In this document: positions 37,926 through 47,189 of the stretch, piece by piece
How the letters are laid out: every line of letters starts with the position of its first letter
How positions within the stretch are numbered: the stretch's first letter is position 1
Assembly (NCBI RefSeq): GCF_016056295.1
Contig: NZ_JAECZB010000082.1
Coordinates: 1 to 64,000, forward strand
From: Atlanticothrix silvestris CENA357
GTDB taxonomy: Bacteria > Cyanobacteriota > Cyanobacteriia > Cyanobacteriales > Nostocaceae
Direction: 5' to 3'
DNA length: 64,000 nucleotides
Notes under the pieces: generated by a model
Database searches by the model: none
Told to the model about the DNA's origin: nothing
The model's input: only the letters and a program-made list of their open reading frames with translations
Translations under genes and position numbers: made by a program

Positions 37926-38561
37926 TCAAGAAGATTCGATAGTGCGGCTATTACAACGATTCATAGCCTTTTCTACTCCTTGTTTAAGGCTGAGTTCAAC
38001 GCACTCAACTACAAACTGAAGCACAAGCGACATTAGCTGAGTTTCGCCAACGGAAAATCTTCCTAATACATGAGAGATAGACTCAGAATTATCACTATTC
38101 GCAGCATCTTTGGGTTTGCCAATGCCGATTCGTAAACGGGGAAAGTTTTGGCTGCTAAGATGAGCGATCGCACTCTTCATCCCATTATGTCCCCCAGCAG
38201 AACCAGACAAGCGTAGGCGAGTTTTTCCCAAAGGCAAATCCATATCGTCATAAATCACCAACACTGACTCTGGCGGCAATTTATACCAACTTGTCACCGC
38301 TTGGATTGACTGTCCTGAGCGATTCATATAAGTCAACGGCTTTAGTAAACGGATTTTACCTCCACCTGGTGCTGTACCCTCGCCATACTGTCCTTGAAAC
38401 TTGCGATTTTCCGCTAATGGAATTTGCCAAAACCGGGAAAGAGCATCTATAGCAGCAAAGCCAATGTTGTGGCGTGTTTGGTCATATTTAGGCTCTGGAT
38501 TCCCCAACCCGACGATTAGTTGGGGAATTACCAAAGCAGGTTGTGTAACAGTTTCTGTCAT
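37926..38561 (-). CDS. pth: peptidyl-tRNA hydrolase
   Basis: Recycles peptidyl-tRNA by cleaving the ester bond. 211 aa. The catalytic His is in the YDQTRHNIGF motif (Asn-x-His layout), with VGLGNP at the N-terminus and the DDMDLPLGKTRLR stretch. An approximately 30-residue C-terminal extension past the usual end is seen. It is followed in the operon order by no gene; tatA lies upstream, 33 nt away, in the same direction. Confidence 0.95.
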   Translation of the reverse strand: MTETVTQPALVIPQLIVGLGNPEPKYDQTRHNIGFAAIDALSRFWQIPLAENRKFQGQYGEGTAPGGGKIRLLKPLTYMNRSGQSIQAVTSWYKLPPESVLVIYDDMDLPLGKTRLRLSGSAGGHNGMKSAIAHLSSQNFPRLRIGIGKPKDAANSDNSESISHVLGRFSVGETQLMSLVLQFVVECVELSLKQGVEKAMNRCNSRTIESS

Positions 38562-38594
38562 TTCGCTACAATCAATCGATTAGCAGTACCTTCC

Positions 38595-38867
38595 TTAGGT
38601 AGTTTGGGAAGAACCAGCAGTATCTTGATTTGATTGAGCTGCTTCGATTTGCTTGGGTTCAATTTCGGCAGTAGTTTTCACGGCTTGTTCTATTTGTTCG
38701 GCTTCACGCTTAAACTCGCTTTGGAATTCATTAGAAGCTTCTTGAAAACCGCGAATTGCCTTTCCTACACTCCGGCCAATCTCTGGTAACTTCTTCGGCC
38801 CAAAGATTAACAGCGCTACTACCATAATTAGAGCCATTTCCGGCAGACCGATACCAAATATATTCAC
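38595..38867 (-). CDS. tatA: twin-arginine translocase subunit TatA/TatE
   Basis: Membrane protein of 90 aa that forms the Tat protein-export pore. An N-terminal helix (MNIFGIGLPEMALIMVVALL) is followed by the conserved FGPKKLPEIGRS hinge and an amphipathic helix (about 25-45). The C-terminal tail is acidic and Gln/Thr-rich. It is 33 nt upstream of pth on the same strand. The Rieske protein in this window carries a twin-arginine motif and is a likely client. Confidence 0.94.
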   Translation of the reverse strand: MNIFGIGLPEMALIMVVALLIFGPKKLPEIGRSVGKAIRGFQEASNEFQSEFKREAEQIEQAVKTTAEIEPKQIEAAQSNQDTAGSSQTT

Positions 38868-39167
38868 GCGATTTCTCCTGTAAGTATGCGTGTAGTTAGA
38901 GTTTTGTCAGTGGTGAGGCAGCGCTGCGGGAGGGTTTCCCTCCGCAGACGACTGCGAACCCGAAGGGTTAGTGGTCAGTGGTCAGTAGTTAGTAGTCAGT
39001 CGTAAGGATGTTTTTAAGATCGCCCACTCTTGGGTTGGGGTATTAAACCAGATCAAAAGCAACTGACAACTGACTATTGACAACTGACCCGCGCAGCGTG
39101 AATAAAAAGTTTCTCATTTATCCATGCTTACTTTTTTAAGACTAACTTTATTTCAGTATAAAACTCA
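38868..39167. repeat. repeat-rich intergenic region upstream of tatA
   Basis: Holds the palindrome CTGCGGGAGGGTTTCCCTCC (continuing to 38947), arms 38924-38947, part of a dispersed cyanobacterial element that continues with ACTGCGAACCCGAAGGG. It is followed by AGTGGTC/AGTAGTC tandem repeats (38968-39004) and CAACTGA/CTGACAA repeats (39059-39088). No gene. Confidence 0.7.
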
Positions 39168-39191
39168 TAAAAAAACCCGGACAAGCCGGGT
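39168..39191 (-). terminator. Rho-independent terminator of psbH
   Basis: On the minus strand the stem ACCCGG/CCGGGT (39175-39180 with 39186-39191) is followed by a run of seven T residues, about 43 nt after the psbH stop. Confidence 0.88.
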
Positions 39192-39233
39192 GTCGGTTCG
39201 CTGATTACACAAGCTTAAGTAGTTGTGTATCAG

Positions 39234-39437
39234 TTAGCCGCCTAAACTCCGCCAATCGACAAGTACATCCTGAATTAACAGTGATCTATTGTAAAGTTGC
39301 AGAATAATTAACAAAAACACGAAAAATAGCAGCATAAAAACAGCCATTACAGGGGTTGTACCCCAACCTGGAGCTACCTTACCATACTCAGAATTCAGAG
39401 GTCTCAGGATATCTCCCAACCTAGTCCGTTGTGCCAT
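39234..39437 (-). CDS. psbH: photosystem II protein H
   Basis: Small thylakoid membrane protein of 67 aa, a core subunit of photosystem II near CP47. The N-terminal polar segment ([20 protein letters not shown]), PGWGTTP, and the single helix [20 protein letters not shown] are diagnostic. It is divergent from psbN, the standard cyanobacterial arrangement, with about 85 nt between the two starts. Confidence 0.98.
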   Translation of the reverse strand: MAQRTRLGDILRPLNSEYGKVAPGWGTTPVMAVFMLLFFVFLLIILQLYNRSLLIQDVLVDWRSLGG

Positions 39438-39522
39438 AGTTCACCTAAGATTGGTTGCCAAAGCTTTTTTTAATCTTCTGTAATATTCTATAAGAATAGC
39501 ACTCATAATTTATCCCTAACTT

Positions 39523-39654
39523 ATGGAACCCGCAATAGTTCTTAGTATTTCCGTGGCCATTGCCTTAGTTGCCATCACTGCATTTGCGATTTATACCTCC
39601 TTTGGGCCTCCTAGCAAGCAATTAGCAGACCCTTTTGAAGATCACGAAGATTAA
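39523..39654 (+). CDS. psbN: PsbN protein
   Basis: 43-aa single-span thylakoid protein needed for photosystem II repair and assembly. It reads MEPAIVLSISVAIALVAITA then FAIYTSFGPPSKQLADPFED and HED, matching the family's PPS(K/R)xLxDPF-(E/D)-HED end. Divergent from psbH. The gene is short but the family match is complete. Confidence 0.97.
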   Translation: MEPAIVLSISVAIALVAITAFAIYTSFGPPSKQLADPFEDHED

Positions 39655-39662
39655 GTTAAAAA

Positions 39663-39683
39663 TCACTGGTCAATGACCAGTGA
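39663..39683. repeat. palindrome TCACTGGTCA/TGACCAGTGA
   Basis: Perfect 10-bp arms separated by one base, between psbN (plus) and the alpha-mannosidase (minus). It may end both transcripts. Part of the GGTCA-type STRR family. Confidence 0.55.
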
Positions 39684-39702
39684 CCAGTGACATTTACTTA
39701 TG

Positions 39703-42700
39703 TTAAAGATTAGCCACTGGTTTGACTTTGAAATTGGCGATTTTCCAAGGCTGTATTTTCAAAATTTGTGTATCAAATGAGGATTCAGTGCTGGAAATAT
39801 GACGCTCTAATAAATCTACTCCATCCCCTAGATTCAACTCTAAATCACTTTGCAAGCATAACTCTGCTGTTTCTCCGTGAGACTCGTAACACCGTAGAAT
39901 CAACTGTTGTGGGTCATCCTCCGATAGCTTCAGCGCCATTAAAATTAAATTTTCCGCAGATAAATCTAGAAAACTTACCCTGTCAGAAGTGAAGAGTGAT
40001 GAATCAGAAGTAGTGAGCAGTGGATTTAAGATTACTTGTAATGGAGTATTCAATTCATAACCACGTCTTACCGTCTGGGCTGCTTCCCAACTACCAGTGT
40101 GAGGATACAAGGCGTAGGTAAATTCGTGAAAGCCTCGGTCAGTCTCTGGGTCTGGCCAGTTGGGACTACGTAGTAATGTTAAACGTAGCTGATGGGGTTG
40201 ACTATCGTAACCATATTTGCAATCATTCAGCAAACTTACACCGTAGATACCCGCTTCTGTTTCTTCAGTCAAATCAGCCCAACGCAAGGCGGGAACTTCC
40301 CATTTTGCTGTTTCTGCGGGTGTTTGTGGCTTAGTGGAACGACGAATTGCACCACAGGGAATTTCATAGGTAGCAAAGTCTGCTTCCACGTTGAGAGGAA
40401 AAGCTGCTTTCACTAATACCTGATTTTCTTGCCAATTAACAATAGAGGCAATTTTGAGCATGGGTGAATTAGTTGGCAAAATATAATCTTGGCAAAATTC
40501 TGAATCACCCAATTGACGCACCACGCGCACACGACTTTGCACCAACCCTTGTTCTAGCCATTGAATAGATTTAAGGTTAGTTGCGGGTAATGGATGCTGA
40601 GTGTAATTAGGGTCTATATTCCAAGCATCCCAATACTGACCACTATCTTTAAAACCTTGCAGCTGATTACCCGCACCACTTAAAATTTCTCTTTGATAAG
40701 TTTTATCAAAAACACTAGATAAATCTCCCGTATCAGGATCAATAACAACCCGCAGAAATTCGTTTTCTAAAACCCAGTCTACGGAGGATGATGGGGATAA
40801 GGGGGATAAGAAAGATGACGGGGAAAGCCAAAATATACGGTAGCCTACGGGTGGAATATCAGAAGCTAAAAATACTAATACTGCTGGTTCAGATAATTGA
40901 GAGATAATTTGCTGTCCAGAACAATCATAAATCTGCCATTCTTGGTTAGCTTCTTTTGTTGTAGGTAAAGCAACCGAGACTACCTCAGAACGCACCCAAT
41001 TAAGAGAATTAAAGATGAATATCGGCTGGGCTTCAGGATGTGGAGGTGGAGGTAAAATGGTTTGGGATGCGATCGCTAGCAATGATTCCTGTAATATCTT
41101 CGTGCCTACTTGTTCTACTTGTTGCCACTGGGGCAATGCATCTGTATAAACTTGAGTAATTGAAGAACCAGGTAAAATATCATGAAACTGCTGAAATAAC
41201 ACTTGCTTCCAAGCTGCTTCGATTTCTGCTTTGGGATATGTCAAGCCACAGCTTAGGGTTGCCAAAGTAGCAAATAATTCAGCCTCATATAATAGAACTT
41301 CACAACGCCGATTCCAGTGTTTTTGATCTGCGTGGGTAGTGTAGCAACCACGATGAAATTCTAGGTATAGTTCATCATCCCAAGTAGGAAAGGAAGTTTG
41401 GGAATTTTCTCCTGATTGGATTTGCTGTAAATACTTTTGGGACGTTGTAAATTCTAAATCTGGGAAGAAAGGCGACTTTTGCCAGCGTTGGGCGGTTTCT
41501 AACATATCACGAGTGGGGCCGCCGCCGTGATCGCCGACACCGGGAAGCCAAAGAGAATCACTTAAATTAGTTTGGGTTTGCCATTCCAGAGAATAGGATG
41601 CCATTTTAACAGGGTCAATACCTTCACCAATGAGTGCAGACATCAAACTAAAGACTTCACTACCATCAGGCGATCGCCACCAAAAAGCCCCATAATCAAA
41701 CTTAGTAGTATCATTCCACCGCAATTTTTGGGTGACAAAATACTCAATACCTGCATTCACAAAAAACTGCGGTAAAGTTGCACAAAAACCAAAAGTATCT
41801 GGTAGCCATGCAACAGGCGAAATCTTACCGAATTTTTCCTGTACATAGCGCTGACCGTACAATAATTGACGGACTATGGATTCACCAGCAATTAAATTCA
41901 GTTCTGGTTCCACCCACAAACCGCCAACGACTTCCCAACGTCCAGTAGCTACCGCCTGTTGAATTGCTTGAAACAAATCTGGGCGATGTTCTTCCACCCA
42001 AGCATAAAGTGCCGGAGTTGAATGACAGAAAATTAACTCAGGAAAATCTTGTTGCAACTTCAGCACAGACTCAAAAGTATTTTGGGCTGCACTCCAAGTT
42101 TCATTTACAGGCCAAAGCCATGCTAAATCTAAATGAGCGTGACCTAATAAATATATTTTCGATTTTAGATTAGGAATTTGGAATTGAAAAAGACTCTGAC
42201 GAACAGCAGCAAGTGTTCTTTTCCATTCCTCCTCTGTGTCCTCTGCGCCTCGGCGGTTCGTCATCTCCGCCACCGCCTCACCCAACACATCCAACCTTTC
42301 TGGTGCAAACTTTTCTAAAAAAAGCTGTATTACCGCTAATTCATCAGCCACAAACCCCGGATCAGGATTATTATCATCTATAGATTCATATACAAGGAGC
42401 GATCGCACTAAAGCACCATGATCATGTCCCGGACTCACTAACCGCACAGCTACAATAAATTCTTCTCCTGGCGTTACTCCCTGACTCAGAAGCACTCTAG
42501 GCGAACAATCAAATAAATCTCCCTCCAGCACCAATTCCCCATTCACATAAATTTCGGCAGAGTCCGCCCACCAAACTAACGCCAGTCGTAAAGATAAACC
42601 CGTTAAAGGATAACCCTGTAACTCCTGGGGAACTACCAATCTTTGCGCCAGCCACAATACTTTTTTCCCACCTGTCCAAGCAATATGTTTTTTCTCATTT

Positions 42701-42870
42701 AGCTGTACAAGTTGCCAATTAGACCAATCAGATGCGACAACATCAGTAATAGTCTGGTTAGATTCTTGGTATAACCAAGTGAACTGAACATTGACTTGAC
42801 AACAAGAACGCAATTGCTCAATTGTTTCTGATATTAATTGGGTATGGGATTGAGATACAGTTGGGGTCAT
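39703..42870 (-). CDS. alpha-mannosidase, GH38 family
   Basis: Large glycoside hydrolase of 1055 aa that removes alpha-linked mannose. An N-terminal ancillary domain (about 1-195) precedes the GH38 catalytic domain. The zinc motif is GHAHLDLAWLWPVNETW (His244, Asp248 region), the nucleophile is the Asp in WLPDTFGFCATLPQ, and the helix bundle and C-terminal beta domains follow. No signal peptide, so cytosolic, as in many bacterial members. Residues about 203-220 (RRGAEDTEEEWKR) come from a dispersed DNA repeat in the linker between domains. Physiological glycan unknown; a PMT-type gene is 36 kb away. Confidence 0.93.
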   Translation of the reverse strand: MTPTVSQSHTQLISETIEQLRSCCQVNVQFTWLYQESNQTITDVVASDWSNWQLVQLNEKKHIAWTGGKKVLWLAQRLVVPQELQGYPLTGLSLRLALVWWADSAEIYVNGELVLEGDLFDCSPRVLLSQGVTPGEEFIVAVRLVSPGHDHGALVRSLLVYESIDDNNPDPGFVADELAVIQLFLEKFAPERLDVLGEAVAEMTNRRGAEDTEEEWKRTLAAVRQSLFQFQIPNLKSKIYLLGHAHLDLAWLWPVNETWSAAQNTFESVLKLQQDFPELIFCHSTPALYAWVEEHRPDLFQAIQQAVATGRWEVVGGLWVEPELNLIAGESIVRQLLYGQRYVQEKFGKISPVAWLPDTFGFCATLPQFFVNAGIEYFVTQKLRWNDTTKFDYGAFWWRSPDGSEVFSLMSALIGEGIDPVKMASYSLEWQTQTNLSDSLWLPGVGDHGGGPTRDMLETAQRWQKSPFFPDLEFTTSQKYLQQIQSGENSQTSFPTWDDELYLEFHRGCYTTHADQKHWNRRCEVLLYEAELFATLATLSCGLTYPKAEIEAAWKQVLFQQFHDILPGSSITQVYTDALPQWQQVEQVGTKILQESLLAIASQTILPPPPHPEAQPIFIFNSLNWVRSEVVSVALPTTKEANQEWQIYDCSGQQIISQLSEPAVLVFLASDIPPVGYRIFWLSPSSFLSPLSPSSSVDWVLENEFLRVVIDPDTGDLSSVFDKTYQREILSGAGNQLQGFKDSGQYWDAWNIDPNYTQHPLPATNLKSIQWLEQGLVQSRVRVVRQLGDSEFCQDYILPTNSPMLKIASIVNWQENQVLVKAAFPLNVEADFATYEIPCGAIRRSTKPQTPAETAKWEVPALRWADLTEETEAGIYGVSLLNDCKYGYDSQPHQLRLTLLRSPNWPDPETDRGFHEFTYALYPHTGSWEAAQTVRRGYELNTPLQVILNPLLTTSDSSLFTSDRVSFLDLSAENLILMALKLSEDDPQQLILRCYESHGETAELCLQSDLELNLGDGVDLLERHISSTESSFDTQILKIQPWKIANFKVKPVANL
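42225..42265. repeat. dispersed repeat inside the alpha-mannosidase gene
   Basis: The strand reads CTCCTCTGTGTCCTCTGCGC followed by CTCGGCGGTTCGT, a pattern I know as a widely dispersed intergenic repeat of filamentous cyanobacteria. Here it is translated in frame as NRRGAEDTEEE on the opposite strand, in the linker before the catalytic domain. Confidence 0.7.
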
Positions 42871-42976
42871 ATTTTCGTTAAGATAAGGGCACTTACGATA
42901 ATTAACAGTTTGTCGTTTTTATTGTTTGGCGGGAGTCTCACAACTCAACAAGACTCAAACTAAATAAATCACTACC

Positions 42977-44611
42977 ATGTCTTCTGGTTCTTCTGGTCGT
43001 TATCAAAGCAGACTATTTAACTTTGTCCACCAGCAATCTCGGCGGTTGACACAACAGTGGGAAAGTAGCTTCCGGCATTTGCAAGTTGCTACCAAGCGGG
43101 GTGTGGGAGTACTACTTTATCCGATATATCTACTGTTTCAGTCAACTGAATCAGCAGGGAAAGCGCTACACACCAAAGAACCACAATCCAGACTTCAGTT
43201 ACAATCAAATGATACTGATTTTCAGCCGGAAAATCCCCCAAATGCTGATACCCCTATTCAGCGATTATTAGAAGCAGTCGAGAGTTTGCCATCTGCTGAA
43301 AGCGTTGCTACTCCAGAACAGAAAATTAAAAATGGCGGATGGGGGAGAAATCTCTTCAAAATTCGAGAAAAGTTACAATCCCCTGCTGATTCTGAATTGT
43401 CTCAATCTCTAGTTCCCTTGAGGGCTTGGTGGCAGAAATTTTTTCATCATCCCACAACTAAACCTGATATTCCTCAATCCTTAACGATTACAGATAATTC
43501 GGTAGCAAGTCTCAACCAGCATTTCCCAGTAGTGCGGGGAATTGCCACAAACTTGGTAAATCGTCATTTGGTGCTTGTCGCTGCTAACAATGACATTCTA
43601 GATATTTTGACACCGCAGCAGCAGGCAAAATTAGAAGACAAAATTATTAGTGAAGTTGCAGATTACTGGCATTATTGGCAATTGACAGCAGCTAACAAAG
43701 CAACTGAGTTGTTACCAGAAATTGACCGCTTATTAACAAAATTAACAGGTGAAAATACAGCTAATACACCAGCTTTAGCAGAAGGAACACCAAAATATTT
43801 ACTCCGTAAAGATAAGGTAATAGCATTATTGGACACTGCTGTTGCTAAGTTGGAAGTAAATGCAATTAGACCTATCCAGCAGCATAGTCAAGAACTTGTC
43901 CGAGTTGCTCAAACTCAGCTAAACATATTTATGTATGGTCAAGAGCAATTAGGTGTTAAAAGAGAAATTGCAGTTGCTGATGGATTAGAAACTCAAAAAA
44001 TCAATTTTCAGGCATTAATTGAAGCGGCACTCAATTATTTTTTTGGTGTTAGTAAAAATAAAACACTGGAGTCAAAAGGTAATCATTGGCAGAAAGGTAA
44101 TCCATTGCCCCATCACAGTTACAGCGTTTTGCCCAAAAGCAGTCAATTAGAACCAGAAAATCTCATAGTTGCAGATCCTTGGCTAAATTGGAATGATTTG
44201 TTTGGTGACTCCCAAATGATGGGTGACAAGTTAGTTAAGCCATATTCAAGGAAAAAACCTGCTTTAACTAACAGCCCGTCACAAGTAATTCCTCCGCCCC
44301 AAAAGCCAAACCGTAATCTTAAATCAAATCAAAAAACATCTAAAAAAGTAAACTCTGGCAAACAAACTAAAGTTAGTAGTTCCTCTGCTAAAACTGACAA
44401 TCGCCAATGGGAAAATTCCCAAATGCAATTTCACCAAAGTAATCAAGTTGAAGCAGCACCAGACTGGATAGAAACCACAGCAACTTTAATGGGCTATGAG
44501 AAGCATCTTTTAGAGCAACTTCTAGAATGGCTTGATCGGGCTATGCTTTGGCTAGAAAAAATATTTGTAAACATGCTTCATTTCTTACAAGGTTTGTTGG
44601 GAGTTAAGTGA
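42977..44611 (+). CDS. conserved cyanobacterial hypothetical protein
   Basis: 544 aa with no recognised enzyme motif. The N-terminal 40 residues are basic and lead to a short hydrophobic stretch (VGVLLYPIYLLFQ). Residues 165-330 look helical and might be a compact domain. A polar, Ser/Lys/Gln-rich region (about 400-470) follows, and the last 60 residues form an amphipathic helix (LLEWLDRAMLWLEKIFVNML). I believe it is a cyanobacteria-specific family of unknown role. It begins 107 nt from the divergent mannosidase start. Confidence 0.6.
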   Translation: MSSGSSGRYQSRLFNFVHQQSRRLTQQWESSFRHLQVATKRGVGVLLYPIYLLFQSTESAGKALHTKEPQSRLQLQSNDTDFQPENPPNADTPIQRLLEAVESLPSAESVATPEQKIKNGGWGRNLFKIREKLQSPADSELSQSLVPLRAWWQKFFHHPTTKPDIPQSLTITDNSVASLNQHFPVVRGIATNLVNRHLVLVAANNDILDILTPQQQAKLEDKIISEVADYWHYWQLTAANKATELLPEIDRLLTKLTGENTANTPALAEGTPKYLLRKDKVIALLDTAVAKLEVNAIRPIQQHSQELVRVAQTQLNIFMYGQEQLGVKREIAVADGLETQKINFQALIEAALNYFFGVSKNKTLESKGNHWQKGNPLPHHSYSVLPKSSQLEPENLIVADPWLNWNDLFGDSQMMGDKLVKPYSRKKPALTNSPSQVIPPPQKPNRNLKSNQKTSKKVNSGKQTKVSSSSAKTDNRQWENSQMQFHQSNQVEAAPDWIETTATLMGYEKHLLEQLLEWLDRAMLWLEKIFVNMLHFLQGLLGVK

Positions 44612-44681
44612 AGAAAAGGGGCTAGGGGCTAGTAGTTCTAGCTAGTTTGTCAATAAATAATTGACGAATAAATTTTCTGTA

Positions 44682-44704
44682 GAGACGGCGATTTATCGCG
44701 TCTC
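44682..44704. repeat. palindromic repeat GAGACG...CGTCTC
   Basis: GAGACGGCGATTTATCGCGT followed by CTC: inner arms GCGAT/ATCGC inside outer GAGACG/CGTCTC, with one unmatched base. It is one of the REP-like palindromes dispersed in cyanobacteria, here between convergent genes. Confidence 0.65.
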
Positions 44705-44804
44705 GCCAACCATCAAAATGAATTTGACAGACCGCTAGGGATTAGAGTGGTGTATTCCATCCATAGAAAAACTGCTATAAGTTGATGATCATAAAAGTAA
44801 TTCT

Positions 44805-45704
44805 TTACCAAAGTATATGGTTAAGGAAAGAACGAAATAGCTTGATTTCTTTTGGTTCCTGGTAATCAATTGGCAACAGAGTTAATATTGCGTTTTGTAA
44901 TGTTTCTAAGGCTGCATCTACTTCCTGTCGCTTGGGTCTAGTAGTTGGAGAAAAATATAACGGCTCACCTACACGAATGGCTAACTCCTTACCTAAATAA
45001 AGATCATGAGTTCCAACTAATGCTATTGGCACTATCGGCACACCAGCGCGCAAAGCGTACATCACAGTCCCTCGCTTCAGGGGAAGGTGCAACTTACCTT
45101 CGGTGGCTCCGAGTCGTCCTTCAGGAAAAAGAACTATCCCATCGCCGTGAGTTAAAATTCCCAAAATAATACGGTCGATTTTTCGTAGTGTCTGTATATC
45201 TCCTCCGGTAGGTACAGTCTTTTCTATCTCTGCGGCTAGCTCAACGAGTTCTTGCTGTCCGGCTTTAGCTGCTGCGATGACAGCGACTTCTTCTTTCCAT
45301 ATTCGTTCTAAAGGAACAACACCCCCCGCCAAACGCAGGATGAAACGCTTCCACCACTTGTTATAAAGGGTGCGAGCATCCCCTAAGAAGTAGTAGTGGG
45401 GTTGGGTCGGGATTTCAGCTAGCAGGAGGAACGGATCAATGTGGTGGAGATGATTAACTGCTAAGATTGCTGGTTTTGGTGGTATTCTTTCTAGGTGTTC
45501 GACACGTACTCGAAAAAGAGCGTGGATTAGCGATCGCAACGCACACCGACGCACTGTAGCATTAATTCTGGGTTCCGGATGCCCTTGATTAATAGCTTCT
45601 AGGCGATTGAGAATTTCCTCAATTGTATTACGAACAGCGCGATCGCCTGCTGCCGCCACACCCTCCTTTACCCGCTTGATGGTTGCATCTGTTAAGGTTG
45701 GCAA
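44805..45704 (-). CDS. 1-acyl-sn-glycerol-3-phosphate acyltransferase-like (PlsC family)
   Basis: Membrane-associated acyltransferase of about 299 aa for phospholipid synthesis. The catalytic H-x4-D motif is in NHLHHIDPF, and the substrate block FPEGRLGATEG is clear. The catalytic domain starts after a helical N-terminal region (about 1-70). The TTG at 45704 opens the frame. The same frame continues upstream without stop to about 45838 through a polar Glu/Asn/Gln-rich stretch (NNSSNESDQEDLADEKT) but lacks an ATG, so the N-terminus is uncertain and a small frameshift or non-standard start is possible. Confidence 0.85.
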   Translation of the reverse strand: MPTLTDATIKRVKEGVAAAGDRAVRNTIEEILNRLEAINQGHPEPRINATVRRCALRSLIHALFRVRVEHLERIPPKPAILAVNHLHHIDPFLLLAEIPTQPHYYFLGDARTLYNKWWKRFILRLAGGVVPLERIWKEEVAVIAAAKAGQQELVELAAEIEKTVPTGGDIQTLRKIDRIILGILTHGDGIVLFPEGRLGATEGKLHLPLKRGTVMYALRAGVPIVPIALVGTHDLYLGKELAIRVGEPLYFSPTTRPKRQEVDAALETLQNAILTLLPIDYQEPKEIKLFRSFLNHILW

Positions 45705-45886
45705 AGTTTCTGATGGTGTAGTGTTTTCCTGCTGATGGCTGGCTTGAACGTTGGCCGTTTTTTCATCAGCTAGATCTTCTTGATCAGATTCGTTAGAAGA
45801 ATTGTTAATAGTACCCTCGTTGAATTCATGAACCGATCATAATTCTTGATTGCACACTAGATAAATGATCTACAGTTATAAGCTCT

Positions 45887-46768
45887 ATGATTAATCACAG
45901 CGATCGCGTAATGTCTTATCAAGAAGGCACATTCAAAGGAGTTGGAGGACTCGACCTGTATTACCAAAGCTGGCATCCAGAAGGTAAGCTGAAGGGAATA
46001 TTAGCGATCATACATGGTCTGGGGGCGCACAGTGGCCGCTATGGTAATGTAATTCAACATTTGATACCTAAGCAATATGCAGTCTACGCCTTAGACTTAC
46101 GTGGTCATGGACGTTCACCAGGTCAACGAGGTTACATAAATTCTTGGGCTGATTTTCGCGAAGACTTACGAGCTTTTTTGGAGTTAATTAAAACTCAGCA
46201 GCCACAAAGCCCCATTTTTGTTTTAGGTCATAGCTTAGGTGCGGTAATTGTTTTAGACTATGTGCTGCGCTATCCTCAAGAAGCATCTAAATTACACGGT
46301 GCGATCGCTTTAGCACCAGCTATAGGCAAAGTTGGAGTTTCAAAATTCCGGTTACTGGTAGGAAAGTTACTCTCGCGGGTTTGGCCGCGTTTCACATTGA
46401 ATACTGGTATTGACTTCACTGCTGCTTCACGGGACGAGAAGGTTTTAGCTGCCTATGCTCAGGATACGTTACGGCATACCCTAGCAACTGCTCGGTTAGC
46501 TACGGAGTTTTTTTCCACAGTTGATTGGGTGAATGCTCACGCAGCTGATTGGCAATTGCCTTTATTAATTCTCCACGGTGGAGCAGACCGAGTGGCGCTA
46601 CCCGAAGGAGGTGAAATTTTTTGCCAGCGGGTAAGCGGTGTAGATAAGTCAATAGTGAAGTACCCAGAGGCATATCATGAACTTCAGAATGACCTCAACT
46701 ACCAAGAGGTACTAACTGATTTAGAAGATTGGTTGGAACGACATCTACAACCTGATAATTCCAATTGA
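45887..46768 (+). CDS. alpha/beta hydrolase, monoacylglycerol lipase-like
   Basis: Soluble hydrolase of 293 aa (serine aminopeptidase S33/Hydrolase_4 type). The oxyanion loop IIHGLGAHSGRYGN, the LRGHGRSPGQRGYI motif, nucleophile elbow GHSLGA, catalytic Asp in LHGGADRV and His in AYHELQND are present. The substrate is probably a monoacylglycerol or lysophospholipid. Divergent from the PlsC-type gene, so the two could work in lipid turnover, by inference. Start ATG 45887 or 45911. Confidence 0.9.
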   Translation: MINHSDRVMSYQEGTFKGVGGLDLYYQSWHPEGKLKGILAIIHGLGAHSGRYGNVIQHLIPKQYAVYALDLRGHGRSPGQRGYINSWADFREDLRAFLELIKTQQPQSPIFVLGHSLGAVIVLDYVLRYPQEASKLHGAIALAPAIGKVGVSKFRLLVGKLLSRVWPRFTLNTGIDFTAASRDEKVLAAYAQDTLRHTLATARLATEFFSTVDWVNAHAADWQLPLLILHGGADRVALPEGGEIFCQRVSGVDKSIVKYPEAYHELQNDLNYQEVLTDLEDWLERHLQPDNSN

Positions 46769-47189
46769 GTAGGCAAAGCAGATAAATACTATATATCCTG
46801 CTGATTCTACCAACAGCCGTCAATAGCTTTCTAATCCTTATTTTCAAAGCACTATAGCAGTCTGCCTTAATCTTTGAATTTACTTGCATACTCAGGCAAT
46901 AAGCAATAGGAAATAAGACTCTTTAAGTTGTACTAAGTTTCTTTAAAACTCAAATAAAATCCTCGTACCAATGCTTTGTGACTAAATACTACCTCCTTAA
47001 GGCTTAATTTCAAAAAATAACACAAATATTAGCCTAAAACTTATATTTTTTTGTCTAAATCAATATATTTTTCTACTTCGTCTTAAAATCAAACGTATAG
47101 CCATAAATCAAAATATCTTTTACGAACTTTGTCAAAACGACAAAAGTCAAATTACTACATTCAAACCTGATATTTCAAGCTGGAGATAA
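46769..47189. other. AT-rich intergenic region before the Nif11-type gene
   Basis: About 420 bases, very AT-rich, no ORF or RNA gene recognised. It should hold the promoter of the Nif11-type peptide gene; GGAGA 6 nt before ATG 47190 is its probable ribosome-binding site. Confidence 0.5.
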
